Positions 48,358 to 57,161 of a stretch of 64,000 nt of DNA are shown here, piece by piece. Position 1 is the first letter of the stretch, and the number at the start of each line of letters is the position of its first letter. The notes beneath the pieces were generated by a model. It saw only the letters and a program-made list of their open reading frames with translations, made no database searches and had not been told where the DNA came from. The stretch is taken from the NCBI GenBank assembly GCA_000818095.1, contig CP009416.1, positions 1,658,501-1,722,500 on the forward strand. Reading direction: 5' to 3'. This DNA is from Jeotgalibacillus malaysiensis (lineage in GTDB: Bacteria > Bacillota > Bacilli > Bacillales > Jeotgalibacillaceae). The translations under genes and the position numbers were made by a program.

Positions 48358-49200
48358 ATGAGTGAATTATTTTTTGTCTATGGTACATTACGAAAACATG
48401 GTAGCAGAGAGTCGATCCTGAGTAATGAAAAGCTTTTAGCCTCTCAAGCGTGGGTAAAAGGAAAACTTTATCTGGCGGAGCACCTTGACCCGATTTTAAA
48501 GACAGAAGAAGAGGAAAGATCTTATGGTGAACTATTTGAAGTCTCATCAGATCAGGCTGAAACGTTAAAAAATCTTTTAACATTGAATGGAAAGCTTGCA
48601 AAAGTAACCGTACACACAGATCATCTGGGTGAACTCGAAGCTTATACACAGACAGCTGAGCCTGACGCTGAGCTTGTAGAGGAAGTGCGGTTTAATGACT
48701 GGCTGATTCACATGGAAATGGACCGGCCGATTCAATATTATTTCGCATATGGCTCCTGTATGGATGATGAAAGATTTAAGTTAGCTAAAGTAGATCATCT
48801 TTTTTTAAATAAAATTGGTGGAGGGACACTGGACCGCCTTGAAATGAATTACTCATTAAGTGTTCATGATGGTGGAAGAGCAAATATAGTTGAAACCGGC
48901 GGCTGTGGTGAAGGCGTCTTATATAAAGTAAACCAAAAAGGTGTGGAATATCTATTTGAACGGGAAGGCGTACATAGTGGTATGTACAGGCCTGCTATGG
49001 TAGATGTGACGGTTGATGGTATTCATTATAGTAAATGTATTACGTTTATCGTTATTGATCCCTCTGAAGAAATAGCACCGCCGTTACACTACGCCACTGA
49101 AATAATCAGAGGATCACGTGGTGTAGTAAGTGATGAATATCATCAGAAACTTGTGAAAGATCTGATGAATAAGTTTAACCTTGAAGTGAAATTTGATTAA
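48358..49200 (+). CDS. Two-domain gamma-glutamylcyclotransferase-like protein (YkqA type)
   Basis: 280 residues with two fused AIG2/GGCT-type beta-barrel domains. The first starts FFVYGTLRKHGS (residues about 4-15) and the second YYFAYGSCMDDERF near residue 127; both show the YG(T/S)(L/C) substrate-binding loop. Members convert gamma-glutamyl amines or peptides to 5-oxoproline. The domain order matches B. subtilis YkqA. A good ribosome site (AAGGAG) precedes the ATG. The substrate is inferred. It is followed by a terminator. Confidence 0.82.
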   Translation: MSELFFVYGTLRKHGSRESILSNEKLLASQAWVKGKLYLAEHLDPILKTEEEERSYGELFEVSSDQAETLKNLLTLNGKLAKVTVHTDHLGELEAYTQTAEPDAELVEEVRFNDWLIHMEMDRPIQYYFAYGSCMDDERFKLAKVDHLFLNKIGGGTLDRLEMNYSLSVHDGGRANIVETGGCGEGVLYKVNQKGVEYLFEREGVHSGMYRPAMVDVTVDGIHYSKCITFIVIDPSEEIAPPLHYATEIIRGSRGVVSDEYHQKLVKDLMNKFNLEVKFD

Positions 49201-49208
49201 TATGCAGA

Positions 49209-49237
49209 CCTCTTACAGTTATTGTGAGGGGTTTTTT
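49209..49237 (+). terminator. Terminator after the cyclotransferase gene
   Basis: CCTCTTACA (49209-49217) pairs with TGTGAGGGG (49223-49231) with two G-U pairs, followed by six T residues. Confidence 0.8.
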
Positions 49238-49621
49238 CTTATCTATAATCCAATCAGACAACAGCATTTAGGCGGGATCCCGCATTTTGGAGCGCCAAAT
49301 TACAGAGTGATTTTTCATCAGGCATTACAATAGTTGTGAAGTGTAATGTCGCTTATATATAGGTAATGACACATTATCATTATTTAAATATCGCGATATA
49401 TCGTGATTTGGTACGCTGAGAAGCCATAATTCGGAATTAGATGAAATCTCACCCCTTTGATAGCGCTTTCACTCTCCTTAACTGCCTCTAACTCATTACT
49501 TTCAGGTTTTCCCTTGCGTGTGTTTCCCTACGTGTTACGATAATACTCGTGATTAAAACAGCGAACAAAAAAGCGAACAATACATTTGAAAATAAGAATG
49601 AAAACAAAGGAGATGGGCATT
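49238..49621. other. 384-base intergenic region upstream of proC
   Basis: No protein gene is visible. It holds a cre site, three small palindromes (49272-49283 GCGGGATCCCGC; TTTGG-N4-CCAAA at 49285-49298; 49388-49399 ATATCGCGATAT) and a direct repeat GCGAACAA near 49560-49580. There is no T-box motif, although proline genes of B. subtilis use T-boxes. It may hold a long leader or a small RNA. Confidence 0.45.
49458..49471. promoter_or_regulatory. cre site (CcpA) upstream of the proline operon
   Basis: TGATAGCGCTTTCA matches the cre consensus TGWNANCGNTNWCA at every fixed position. It is 151 bases before the proC start; which promoter it serves is not clear. Confidence 0.6.
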
Positions 49622-50461
49622 ATGGCTAACGATTTAAGAGTTGCATTTATTGGAGCAGGAAATATGGCAGAGGCAATGATTTCAGGGATTGTAAAAACTG
49701 GAACACTTGAGCCCCGTCAAGTCACTGCAACGAATAGAAGCAATGCTGACAGATTACTTGAGCTTCACAATGAATACGGAATCCAGGGCATTATGAGAGA
49801 TAAATTACAGCTTTCTTCATATGATGTAATCTTCCTGGCAATGAAACCGAAAGATGCTGAAAGCTCATTATTATCGATAAAAGATCATATCAGACCTGAT
49901 CAGGTTGTGATGAGTGTGTTAGCAGGTATTTCTACTGAATTTATGGAAGAGCACCTCAATGATGGACAGCAGGTCATCCGGGTAATGCCTAACACATCAA
50001 GCATGCTGAGAGAATCAGCGACAGCCATTTCTCCAGGACAAAATGTAACAATGAAGAATGTAAAGCTTGCTAAAAGTCTTCTTTCTTCTATTGGAGAGGT
50101 TTATGTGATTGAAGAGGATCAGATGGATTTATTTACAGGAATCGCAGGAAGCGGACCAGCTTACTTTTACTATTTAATGGAACATATCGAAAAAACTGCT
50201 CATGAAAATGGAATGGACGTGCAACAGGCACGTGAAATTGGCGCACAGACGATTCTTGGTGCAGCAAAAATGATGATTGAACGTGAAGAAACGCCTACCG
50301 AACTAAGACAAAATGTAACGTCTCCAAATGGTACAACTGCTGCAGGTCTCGACGCACTAAATGAAAATGGTGGGGGAACTGCCATAAAAGCAGCGATTGA
50401 AGGTGCGATGAACCGTTCAAAAGAGATTACAGAACAACTTGCAAAAGTAACCGTACAGTAA
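49622..50461 (+). CDS. proC: Pyrroline-5-carboxylate reductase
   Basis: Last step of proline synthesis, NAD(P)H-dependent, about 279 residues. The dinucleotide motif FIGAGNMAEAMISG lies at residues 8-21, VMPNTSSMLRES near 120 and GSGPAYFYYLMEH near 175 hold the substrate site, and the tail VTSPNGTTAAGLDAL is the family signature. The ATG at 49622 follows AAAGGAG by 9 bases and gives the family length. It begins a three-gene proline operon. B. subtilis calls its equivalents ProI/ProG. Confidence 0.94.
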   Translation: MANDLRVAFIGAGNMAEAMISGIVKTGTLEPRQVTATNRSNADRLLELHNEYGIQGIMRDKLQLSSYDVIFLAMKPKDAESSLLSIKDHIRPDQVVMSVLAGISTEFMEEHLNDGQQVIRVMPNTSSMLRESATAISPGQNVTMKNVKLAKSLLSSIGEVYVIEEDQMDLFTGIAGSGPAYFYYLMEHIEKTAHENGMDVQQAREIGAQTILGAAKMMIEREETPTELRQNVTSPNGTTAAGLDALNENGGGTAIKAAIEGAMNRSKEITEQLAKVTVQ

Positions 50462-50497
50462 CGATAGATAGAAATCTTTAAAATCAGGAGTGATAGC

Positions 50498-51619
50498 ATG
50501 ACATCGGATAATCAAAAGAGAGTCGTAATTAAAATTGGAAGCAGTTCTTTAACAAGTTCATCAGGAGATATTAGCCGGAGAAAGATTCAGCGTATTACAG
50601 ATCAGGTAGCTGAACTGAAAGATGACGGACATGAGGTCGTATTAGTATCTTCTGGAGCAGTGGCAGCAGGATACCGCACACTTGGCTTTGTAAACCGTCC
50701 ATCATCACTGCCGGAAAAACAGGCAGCAGCGGCGATTGGTCAGGGACGATTAATTGAAACTTACTCTGAATTGTTTACATCTCATGGATATGCTGCTTCT
50801 CAGATTCTGATTACACGCAGCGATTTCTCCGATGAAACACGCTATAACAATGTCAGAAATACAATTAATGTTCTGCTAGAGCGAGGCATTGTACCAATTG
50901 TTAACGAAAATGACACTGTGACAACGGACCGCTTACGTTTTGGAGACAATGATACATTGTCAGCAAAAGTAGCGGGGCTGGTAGATTCTGATCAGTTAGT
51001 GATTCTTTCAGATATCGATGGACTCTATAATGATGATCCTAGAAAGAATCCAGATGCAGAATTATTAAAAGAAGTAACTGAAATAACACCGCAAATTGAA
51101 GATATGGCCGGTGAGCCGGGGTCAGCCGTTGGAACAGGTGGCATGAGATCTAAAATCGATGCATTTAAAATCTCAATGGCTTCAGGAATTCCATCGTTTC
51201 TCGGTAAAGCCGGTGTAAATAATATTATTGTTGAAGCTGTTAATGAAACGGCTCGCGGCACGTACTTCGACATTGAAAAAATTGATGTCAATCTTGACCG
51301 TAAACGACAGTGGATTGCATTTAACTCTGGTCCTGAAGGTGAAATCCTGATTGATCAGGAAGCGAAGAACGTAATTGTTGAAGATAAAGGCAATCTTCAG
51401 CCGAGTCATATTTACCAGATTAACGGCTACTTTAAAAAAGGCAGTGTTGTAAGAATTCTGGATACTGATAATAATAAGCTGGGACTTGGTGTAGTGAATT
51501 ATTCTTCAAAAGATCTGGAGCAATTCCAGCTGAATCAAAGTGATCAAAATGAAGAAATTGCAATGAACAGTGATTTCTTTGTATGTGAACTTGATGTTGC
51601 AATTCCACTAGGCGTCTAA
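50498..51619 (+). CDS. proB: Glutamate 5-kinase
   Basis: First, feedback-controlled step of proline synthesis from glutamate; 373 residues. The amino-acid kinase domain has VVIKIGSSSLTSSSGDIS near residue 10, FGDNDTLSAKVA near 147 and GTGGMRSKIDAFK near 211. A C-terminal PUA domain (about 280-365) is present, so this is the long form. AGGAGTG precedes the ATG. It lies 36 bases after proC and before proA. Confidence 0.95.
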   Translation: MTSDNQKRVVIKIGSSSLTSSSGDISRRKIQRITDQVAELKDDGHEVVLVSSGAVAAGYRTLGFVNRPSSLPEKQAAAAIGQGRLIETYSELFTSHGYAASQILITRSDFSDETRYNNVRNTINVLLERGIVPIVNENDTVTTDRLRFGDNDTLSAKVAGLVDSDQLVILSDIDGLYNDDPRKNPDAELLKEVTEITPQIEDMAGEPGSAVGTGGMRSKIDAFKISMASGIPSFLGKAGVNNIIVEAVNETARGTYFDIEKIDVNLDRKRQWIAFNSGPEGEILIDQEAKNVIVEDKGNLQPSHIYQINGYFKKGSVVRILDTDNNKLGLGVVNYSSKDLEQFQLNQSDQNEEIAMNSDFFVCELDVAIPLGV

Positions 51620-51676
51620 ATTGCCATTACAAATAATCATATGACAAAAAACCAAAATCTCACAAGGAGTGGTTTG

Positions 51677-52936
51677 ATGACTACAATGACAAAAGTAAAT
51701 GTAAAAGAACAGGCTAAACTGGCACAAAAAGCATCAAAAGAACTTGGACTGTTATCAACTGAAACAAAAAATAAAGCGTTACTGACAATTGCTGATCATT
51801 TAGAGAAAAATACAGCATTGATCCTTGAAGCGAATGAAAAAGACCTTTCAAATGGACGTGAAGCTGGCTACGATGTAGCTTATATGGACCGTCTTGCTCT
51901 TGATGAAGATCGTGTGAAAGATTTTGCTGAAGGGCTTCGTCAGGTAGCGGAGCTTGAAGATCCATCAGGTGAAGTGACAGATGAATGGACGCTAGATAAC
52001 GGCCTTAACGTGCAGACAATCCGCGTGCCCCTTGGTGTAATTGGAATGATTTATGAGGCCCGTCCAAACGTAACAGCTGATGCAACCGGGCTTGCGCTTA
52101 AATCAGGTAATGCTATTGTGTTAAAAGGCGGATCTTCAGCGATTAACTCTAATAGACAGATCGTCAGCGTGATGAAAAAAGCACTTGAAGAGACAGACAT
52201 TTCTTCTGATGCAGTTCAGTTTATCGACAGTACTGACCGTCAGGCAACTGAAGAGTTATTCACAATGAAAGAACACATTGATGTATTAATTCCGCGTGGT
52301 GGAGGCAAGCTGATTTCTGCCGTTGTTAATAATGCAACTGTACCTGTTCTAGAAACAGGAGTAGGAAATTGCCACATTTATATTGATAAGGATGCAGATG
52401 CTGAAAAAGCATTCGCTATTCTTGTCAATGCAAAAACTGACCGTCCTGCAGTATGTAATGCAGCAGAGACTGTAATTGTTCACGAAGCATTCCTAAATGC
52501 TCATAAAGATGAATTAATTAATACACTAAAAGACAATCAAATTAGTGTATATGGTGATGATGAGGCATGTGCAGCGATTCCTGGCGCTAAAAAAGCAGAA
52601 GAAGATCAGTGGGCTAATGAATTTTTAAGCCTTGATATCGCAATGAGGGTTGTATCTGATGTTGATGAGGCAATTGCTCATATTGATGAGTATGGTACGA
52701 AGCATTCAGAAGCAATCGTCACTCAAAACGAAAAAACTGCAAAGCGTTTTAAAGGCATGGTAGATGCAGCAGCGATTTACCAGAATGCTTCAACACGGTT
52801 TACTGACGGCAGTGCGTTAGGTTTTGGTGCTGAAATCGGCATTTCAACACAGAAACTGCATGCCCGCGGACCAATGGGGCTGCCTGCACTGACAACGATC
52901 AAATATGTGATGACTGGAAACGGTCAAATCCGATAA
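51677..52936 (+). CDS. proA: Glutamate-5-semialdehyde dehydrogenase
   Basis: NADPH-dependent reduction of glutamyl phosphate, about 419 residues. The catalytic cysteine is in RPAVCNAAETVIVH near residue 256, with LIPRGGGKLISAVV near 210 and ARGPMGLPALTTIKY near the end. The ATG at 51677 has AAGGAGTGG upstream; an earlier in-frame start lacks one. The operon order proC-proB-proA brings the whole glutamate-to-proline route together, suiting bulk proline synthesis under salt stress. Confidence 0.95.
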   Translation: MTTMTKVNVKEQAKLAQKASKELGLLSTETKNKALLTIADHLEKNTALILEANEKDLSNGREAGYDVAYMDRLALDEDRVKDFAEGLRQVAELEDPSGEVTDEWTLDNGLNVQTIRVPLGVIGMIYEARPNVTADATGLALKSGNAIVLKGGSSAINSNRQIVSVMKKALEETDISSDAVQFIDSTDRQATEELFTMKEHIDVLIPRGGGKLISAVVNNATVPVLETGVGNCHIYIDKDADAEKAFAILVNAKTDRPAVCNAAETVIVHEAFLNAHKDELINTLKDNQISVYGDDEACAAIPGAKKAEEDQWANEFLSLDIAMRVVSDVDEAIAHIDEYGTKHSEAIVTQNEKTAKRFKGMVDAAAIYQNASTRFTDGSALGFGAEIGISTQKLHARGPMGLPALTTIKYVMTGNGQIR

Positions 52937-52965
52937 AAAAAAGCAGCCATCTGGCTGCTTTTTTT
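52936..52965. terminator. Bidirectional terminator after proA
   Basis: AAAAAAAGCAGCCA (52936-52949) pairs with TGGCTGCTTTTTTT (52952-52965). It serves both proA and the convergent oxidoreductase gene, and touches both stop codons. Confidence 0.93.
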
Positions 52966-54433
52966 ATGATTCAGGCTGTTGATCAGGGGTGACTTTGCCA
53001 CCAGAGAGTTTGAATTTAAAATCAAAGAACTTCTTAGTCAGTTTTGGAAGAGGACCGTCAAACAGCTTTTCCCTCCAGAACATATCCGCAGCTTTTTGAA
53101 CAGCTCCCGCTTTTACCGGGTAAGTGTAGACCATTCTGGATAATGTACCGATTTTCATTTTATTTTTCTTTGCATAGACTGCGAGCTGCATCCACTCGCC
53201 AGCATCTGTTCCGGCTGCATGGGCACCGAGAATATATCCTTTTTTATCAGTAATAAATTTTACAAAGCCTCTCGTTTCATGAGCGGTAATAAAGCGATCT
53301 ACTTCATTTAAGTGCGCTCTGAATACCTTATATTCAATCTTCTTATCTTCCGCTTCCTGCTCAGTCATACCAAGATGGAATACTTCCGGTACTGTGAAAG
53401 TGACCCATGGTGTGTTGCTGTGATCAAGCGTATTTCTGAGGCCAAAAAGAACATTAGACACGATCGTTTTTGCTTCTTCACCAGCAGCATGAGTGAAGGG
53501 AAGTGTATTCACAGTATCACCGACTGCAAAAATATGAGGTCTTGACGTTCTGAATGTTGCATCTGTATGAATAAATCCTTTTACTTTTTCAACACCGGCC
53601 TGCTCAAGCTTTAAAGAATCAATCGCCGGCTTTCTACCTGCCGCTACTAAAATGACGTCGAAAGCTTCAGTCGTTTGCTGACCTTTTTGTTCAACAGTTA
53701 AAACAGATTTTTCATTTTCATATGCTGCCTGTACAACTTTGGTGTTTAATCTGATCTCTAGTTCCTTGCTGATTTCATTTTCCATAAATCGTGTAATGTC
53801 ACGGTCTTCTTTTGAAAAAAGTCGGTCTGCACCTTCAAAGACTGTAACTTCAGATCCAAGTCTAGAAAATGCCTGTGCCATTTCAAGACCCACCGTTCCG
53901 CCGCCGATCACACCGAGCTTTGCCGGTAGGGCAGGGAGGTCAAAAATAGACTCGTTAGTGACATAAGGAATGGTTTCAATCCCATCGATCGGCGGAATAA
54001 CAGGTTTAGACCCTGTAGCAATTACAATCTTCTCAGCATAAATTGATTCACCATCACCAATATTGACAATATGATCAGATTCAAAAGATGCTTCACCAAA
54101 ATAAACGTCTGCGCCAAGATCAGTGAATCGGTCACTGCTGTCATGCGACTGAATGGTGCTCCGGGCCTGATTAATTCTTTCTTTCACTTTTTCAAAGCTC
54201 ATTTCACCGCTGATTGAGAGCCCTAAAAATTCTGCTGCTTCATGCATATCATGAGACATATTTGCCGTTTTAATTAAAGCTTTTGACGGCACGCATCCAA
54301 AATGAAGACAATCCCCGCCAAGTGAATTTCTTTTTTCAATCAAAGCAACTTTTGCTCCGAGTGAGGCCATTCCTGAAGCGGCAGTCATACCCGCTGACCC
54401 GCCGCCGATGATCGCTACCTGATAACGTTCCAT
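52964..54433 (-). CDS. FAD-dependent pyridine nucleotide-disulfide oxidoreductase (Lpd/MerA-like)
   Basis: 489 residues. FAD motif AIIGGGSAGMTAASGMA at 8-24, redox-active disulfide GGDCLHFGCVPSK near residues 39-51, NAD motif VIGGGTVGLEMAQAF near 170 and the C-terminal dimer domain with HLGMTEQEAE. The family includes mercuric reductases and lipoamide dehydrogenases. It lacks the N-terminal metal-binding domain and the C-terminal Cys-Cys pair of MerA, and no pyruvate-type complex genes are near, so the true substrate is open. It follows directly behind the DUF1499 gene (TAA then ATG, no gap). Confidence 0.85.
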   Translation of the reverse strand: MERYQVAIIGGGSAGMTAASGMASLGAKVALIEKRNSLGGDCLHFGCVPSKALIKTANMSHDMHEAAEFLGLSISGEMSFEKVKERINQARSTIQSHDSSDRFTDLGADVYFGEASFESDHIVNIGDGESIYAEKIVIATGSKPVIPPIDGIETIPYVTNESIFDLPALPAKLGVIGGGTVGLEMAQAFSRLGSEVTVFEGADRLFSKEDRDITRFMENEISKELEIRLNTKVVQAAYENEKSVLTVEQKGQQTTEAFDVILVAAGRKPAIDSLKLEQAGVEKVKGFIHTDATFRTSRPHIFAVGDTVNTLPFTHAAGEEAKTIVSNVLFGLRNTLDHSNTPWVTFTVPEVFHLGMTEQEAEDKKIEYKVFRAHLNEVDRFITAHETRGFVKFITDKKGYILGAHAAGTDAGEWMQLAVYAKKNKMKIGTLSRMVYTYPVKAGAVQKAADMFWREKLFDGPLPKLTKKFFDFKFKLSGGKVTPDQQPES

Positions 54434-54814
54434 TTACATCTCCTCCATATACAGCCTGCGAATCGTTTCCATCCGCTTTTTATTAACACCTAAATCTGAA
54501 TGTCCGACACGTGATGCCGATCTGAAATGAATCACCTGTTCTTCGTCGGAAAATAGAAAATCTATATCATCTTTGAATTTAAAAAAGGAAGACGTTTCAA
54601 TTGCATAGATCATCGAATCGTTTTCATTTTTTATTACTACTTTATCCATTGATTCCAATATTGACTTCAGACGCTTTTTCGAGTCTTCTTTCGATCCTCT
54701 GTAGGGAAGCGGATCCAGCTTCTTTTTTGTATCATCTGTCTGAGTCGATACATTATTCGGCTTATCCTCAAGCGGTAACAGTTTTCCATTTTGTAATCGG
54801 TCACTTAAGTTCAT
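54434..54814 (-). CDS. DUF1499 family protein
   Basis: 126 residues. The DUF1499 signature is clear: FFKFKDDIDFLF then VIHFRSASRVGHSDLGVNKKRME near residues 93-115. Function is unknown. It has AAAGGAGTG upstream. It is the middle gene of a three-gene minus-strand operon with an unknown protein upstream and an FAD oxidoreductase downstream, with no spacing to the latter, so the two may work together. Confidence 0.82.
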   Translation of the reverse strand: MNLSDRLQNGKLLPLEDKPNNVSTQTDDTKKKLDPLPYRGSKEDSKKRLKSILESMDKVVIKNENDSMIYAIETSSFFKFKDDIDFLFSDEEQVIHFRSASRVGHSDLGVNKKRMETIRRLYMEEM

Positions 54815-54826
54815 TTCGTCACTCCT

Positions 54827-55228
54827 TTAGGTTTTGGGTTCACCAAGAAAGAAATAGCCTCTCTGATGTACGATTGGTAAATCATATAAAGAAAAGGCTG
54901 CACCTGTCAGCTGTTTCGGTATGAAAAAACAGAGTGTTTCTTTTTTTCCTTCACTGAAGATATCAAATGAATAAATCAGATCACCGATAAAGCCTTTTTT
55001 AGGTACATGCTCTATTTCTACAACATAATGGGGCTTTAATTCACCAAGCTCTCTTGTTTCTTCAGCTGAGACTTTATGGTGATAGGCTTTAATCTGCCCC
55101 GAAACTGTATAAGTAAGCTGATCAATTACAGTATCAGACTGGTTTATAAAACATACGCTGTAATGATAGCCTTCATATTCGTTAGGCCTGGTATCAAGCA
55201 CAGCCAGAAACCATGGTTGATCGATCAT
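54827..55228 (-). CDS. Hypothetical protein, first gene of the oxidoreductase operon
   Basis: 133 residues, soluble, beta-rich in appearance: alternating hydrophobic stretches such as YHYSVCFINQSDTVIDQLTYTV and VVEIEHVPKKGFIGDLIYSF. I do not recognise the family. AGGAGG precedes the ATG at 55228. It starts the operon that ends with the FAD oxidoreductase, and a sigma-B-like promoter lies upstream. Confidence 0.75.
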   Translation of the reverse strand: MIDQPWFLAVLDTRPNEYEGYHYSVCFINQSDTVIDQLTYTVSGQIKAYHHKVSAEETRELGELKPHYVVEIEHVPKKGFIGDLIYSFDIFSEGKKETLCFFIPKQLTGAAFSLYDLPIVHQRGYFFLGEPKT

Positions 55229-55265
55229 GTTTGCGCCTCCTATACTTGTTGCTATCTAACCTGCT

Positions 55266-55291
55266 ATACCCTATAGAGAATAAACAAAAAC
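55266..55291 (-). promoter_or_regulatory. Sigma-B-like promoter of the minus-strand oxidoreductase operon
   Basis: On the minus strand GTTTTT (55291-55286), 14 bases, GGGTAT (55271-55266). The -35 overlaps the terminator of the preceding gene. It is 38 bases before the first start codon. Confidence 0.55.
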
Positions 55292-55318
55292 AGCACATTT
55301 CACCATGTGCTGTTTTTT
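55286..55318 (-). terminator. Terminator of the small membrane gene
   Basis: AAAAACAGCACAT (55286-55298) pairs with ATGTGCTGTTTTT (55305-55317); T-rich on both sides. It reaches the stop codon of the gene at 55318-55638. Confidence 0.88.
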
Positions 55319-55638
55319 CATGATAAATATTCATAATATGTGACAAAAATCGCTGCTAAGGATAAAGCTGTGTAGGCAATGCTTGTACCTTCAATCAATT
55401 TTGGATAAAGGTACTTTTTCTGCTCTCCAGGCTGAACGGTAGTCAAAGAAGACTCTACAGGCTGACGGTTAGCCTTTGCATAATTGCTTGGAGAAGTAAA
55501 GAATCGGATCACAACGATACTGGTAATTCCAGCAAAGAATGACACTTCAATAAATCCGGCATTTAAAATCAGCATAAGCAGCACATTAAACAAAAGAATA
55601 CCAAGTGCTGTTCCTGCCAGGTTAAATAATTTTATCAA
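55318..55638 (-). CDS. Membrane protein, unknown
   Basis: 106 residues with three hydrophobic helices: two near the start (about 5-26 and 30-47) and one at the end (86-103), joined by a polar loop with SPSNYAKANRQPVES. I do not recognise a family. The TTG start at 55638 has GGGAGTG upstream. A strong terminator separates it from the next operon. Confidence 0.65.
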   Translation of the reverse strand: MIKLFNLAGTALGILLFNVLLMLILNAGFIEVSFFAGITSIVVIRFFTSPSNYAKANRQPVESSLTTVQPGEQKKYLYPKLIEGTSIAYTALSLAAIFVTYYEYLS

Positions 55639-55769
55639 ATACTTTCACTCCCAGAATAATCTAGTATCAGTTTCTCATAATTTGATGAACCATACCATAG
55701 AAAAATAGCAGATCAAGTTAGTTGTAAGCGTTTGCTTTCTGAATTTGTGAAAAACTTATGATGAATGGG

Positions 55770-55798
55770 TTGTCACGCTGTATTTGCAGGGCTATAAT
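55770..55798 (+). promoter_or_regulatory. Promoter of the hom-thrC-thrB operon
   Basis: TTGTCA (55770-55775), 17 bases, TATAAT (55793-55798). No riboswitch or T-box is visible in the 60-base leader. Confidence 0.75.
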
Positions 55799-55862
55799 TG
55801 TCCGTATATCAAAAACATATGTATGCTCAAAAAGAACAAAGCAGTGAAAGCAGGTGTGTAAG

Positions 55863-57161
55863 ATGGAAAAGCAAATCAATGTTGGAATGTTAGGTTTTGG
55901 AACAGTCGGAAGTGGTGTGGCAACCATGATCAGGGAAAATGAAAAGCAACTATCACAAAAACTTGGTGCCGCTGTAAAAATCAAAAAAATTGCAGTAAGA
56001 AATATTGAAAAAAACCGTGATGCAGATATTAATGGAAGTGAGTTAACAACTGATATAAATGATGTAATCCAGGATGACTCAATTCAAGTGATCGTAGAAG
56101 TAATGGGTGGAATTGAAGAAGCGCATCAGGCAATTGAAAAAGCATTGAAAGCCAGTAAAGCAGTCATTACAGCTAATAAAGATCTGATGGCGCTTCACGG
56201 TCATTCTTTATTGAAGCTAGCTGAGGAGCATCAGGCAGATCTTTATTACGAAGCAAGTGTTGCAGGGGGTATACCGATTATCAGAACGCTTGAAGATGGC
56301 CTTGCATCAGACCGGATATCCACTATCATGGGGATTGTAAACGGAACAACGAATTACATTTTGACAAAGATGAAAGAAGAAGGCTGGAGCTATGAGCACG
56401 CTCTAAAAGAAGCACAGGCGCTTGGATTTGCCGAAAGCGATCCGACTTCAGATGTTGAAGGGCTGGATGCTGCAAGAAAAATGGCGATTCTCGCTACACT
56501 TGCCTTTTCGATGGAAGTTTACCTCGATGATGTTGAAGTGACAGGTATGACTAACATTACTGCAGAGGATATGGCACTTGCTGAGCAATTTGGCTATAGT
56601 GTGAAAATGCTTGGTTTTGCTGAAAAAGATGAAGATGGTGTAGATGTTGCAGTTGAGCCGGTATTTTTGAGGTCCTCACATCCACTTGCTGCTGTCAGAA
56701 ACGAATATAATGCTGTTTATGTATACGGAGATGCAGTCGGTGAAACGATGTTTTATGGACCCGGAGCGGGATCAATGCCTACAGCTACGTCAGTTGTGTC
56801 AGATGTCATTGCTGCCTGCAGAAACATTTTACTTGGTGTAGCGGGTGCGAGACATATTGATTATGTGAATGACCGCCAAATCAAAAAAGAGGATCAGCAG
56901 CATGCCCAGTTTTTCCACAGGCTGCTTGTAAAAGATAAAATCGGTGTATTTTCCTCATTAACTGATATTTACGGGAAATATGAAGCAAGCCTTAGTTCGA
57001 TCATCCAGCGGCCGGGTGAAGCTGAAGGGGAAGCAGAAGTCATTCTGATTACACATCCGGTCTCAAGAAAAAATCATCACAAGATTATTGAAGAATTGAA
57101 TGGATCTGATGTTGTAAAGTCAATCATCAGTCAATATAGAGTGGAAGGAGGCGACCGCTGA
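55863..57161 (+). CDS. hom: Homoserine dehydrogenase
   Basis: Reduces aspartate semialdehyde to homoserine, the branch to threonine and methionine. About 432 residues. NAD(P) motif [14 protein letters not shown] at 9-22, catalytic region [18 protein letters not shown] near residue 155, then [15 protein letters not shown] near 180. A C-terminal ACT domain (about 355-430, [17 protein letters not shown]) allows feedback by threonine. The ATG at 55863 follows AGGTGTG. It overlaps thrC by one base. Confidence 0.96.
   Translation: MEKQINVGMLGFGTVGSGVATMIRENEKQLSQKLGAAVKIKKIAVRNIEKNRDADINGSELTTDINDVIQDDSIQVIVEVMGGIEEAHQAIEKALKASKAVITANKDLMALHGHSLLKLAEEHQADLYYEASVAGGIPIIRTLEDGLASDRISTIMGIVNGTTNYILTKMKEEGWSYEHALKEAQALGFAESDPTSDVEGLDAARKMAILATLAFSMEVYLDDVEVTGMTNITAEDMALAEQFGYSVKMLGFAEKDEDGVDVAVEPVFLRSSHPLAAVRNEYNAVYVYGDAVGETMFYGPGAGSMPTATSVVSDVIAACRNILLGVAGARHIDYVNDRQIKKEDQQHAQFFHRLLVKDKIGVFSSLTDIYGKYEASLSSIIQRPGEAEGEAEVILITHPVSRKNHHKIIEELNGSDVVKSIISQYRVEGGDR

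Noticed and set aside
48290-48649. Upstream extension of the 75-residue minus-strand gene to a start at 48649
   Set aside because: It is antisense to the cyclotransferase gene and has unnatural composition; the ATG at 48289 is preferred.
49560-49585. Two GCGAACAA repeats before proC as a LexA box
   Set aside because: They are direct repeats; no GTTCG half-site follows.
49238-49621. T-box leader for the proline operon
   Set aside because: The conserved T-box core (GGTGG-N-ACCGCG) is absent, and no specifier stem could be drawn.
55723-55736. TGTAAGCGTTTGCT upstream of hom as a cre site
   Set aside because: It misses two fixed positions of the consensus and lies well upstream of the hom promoter.
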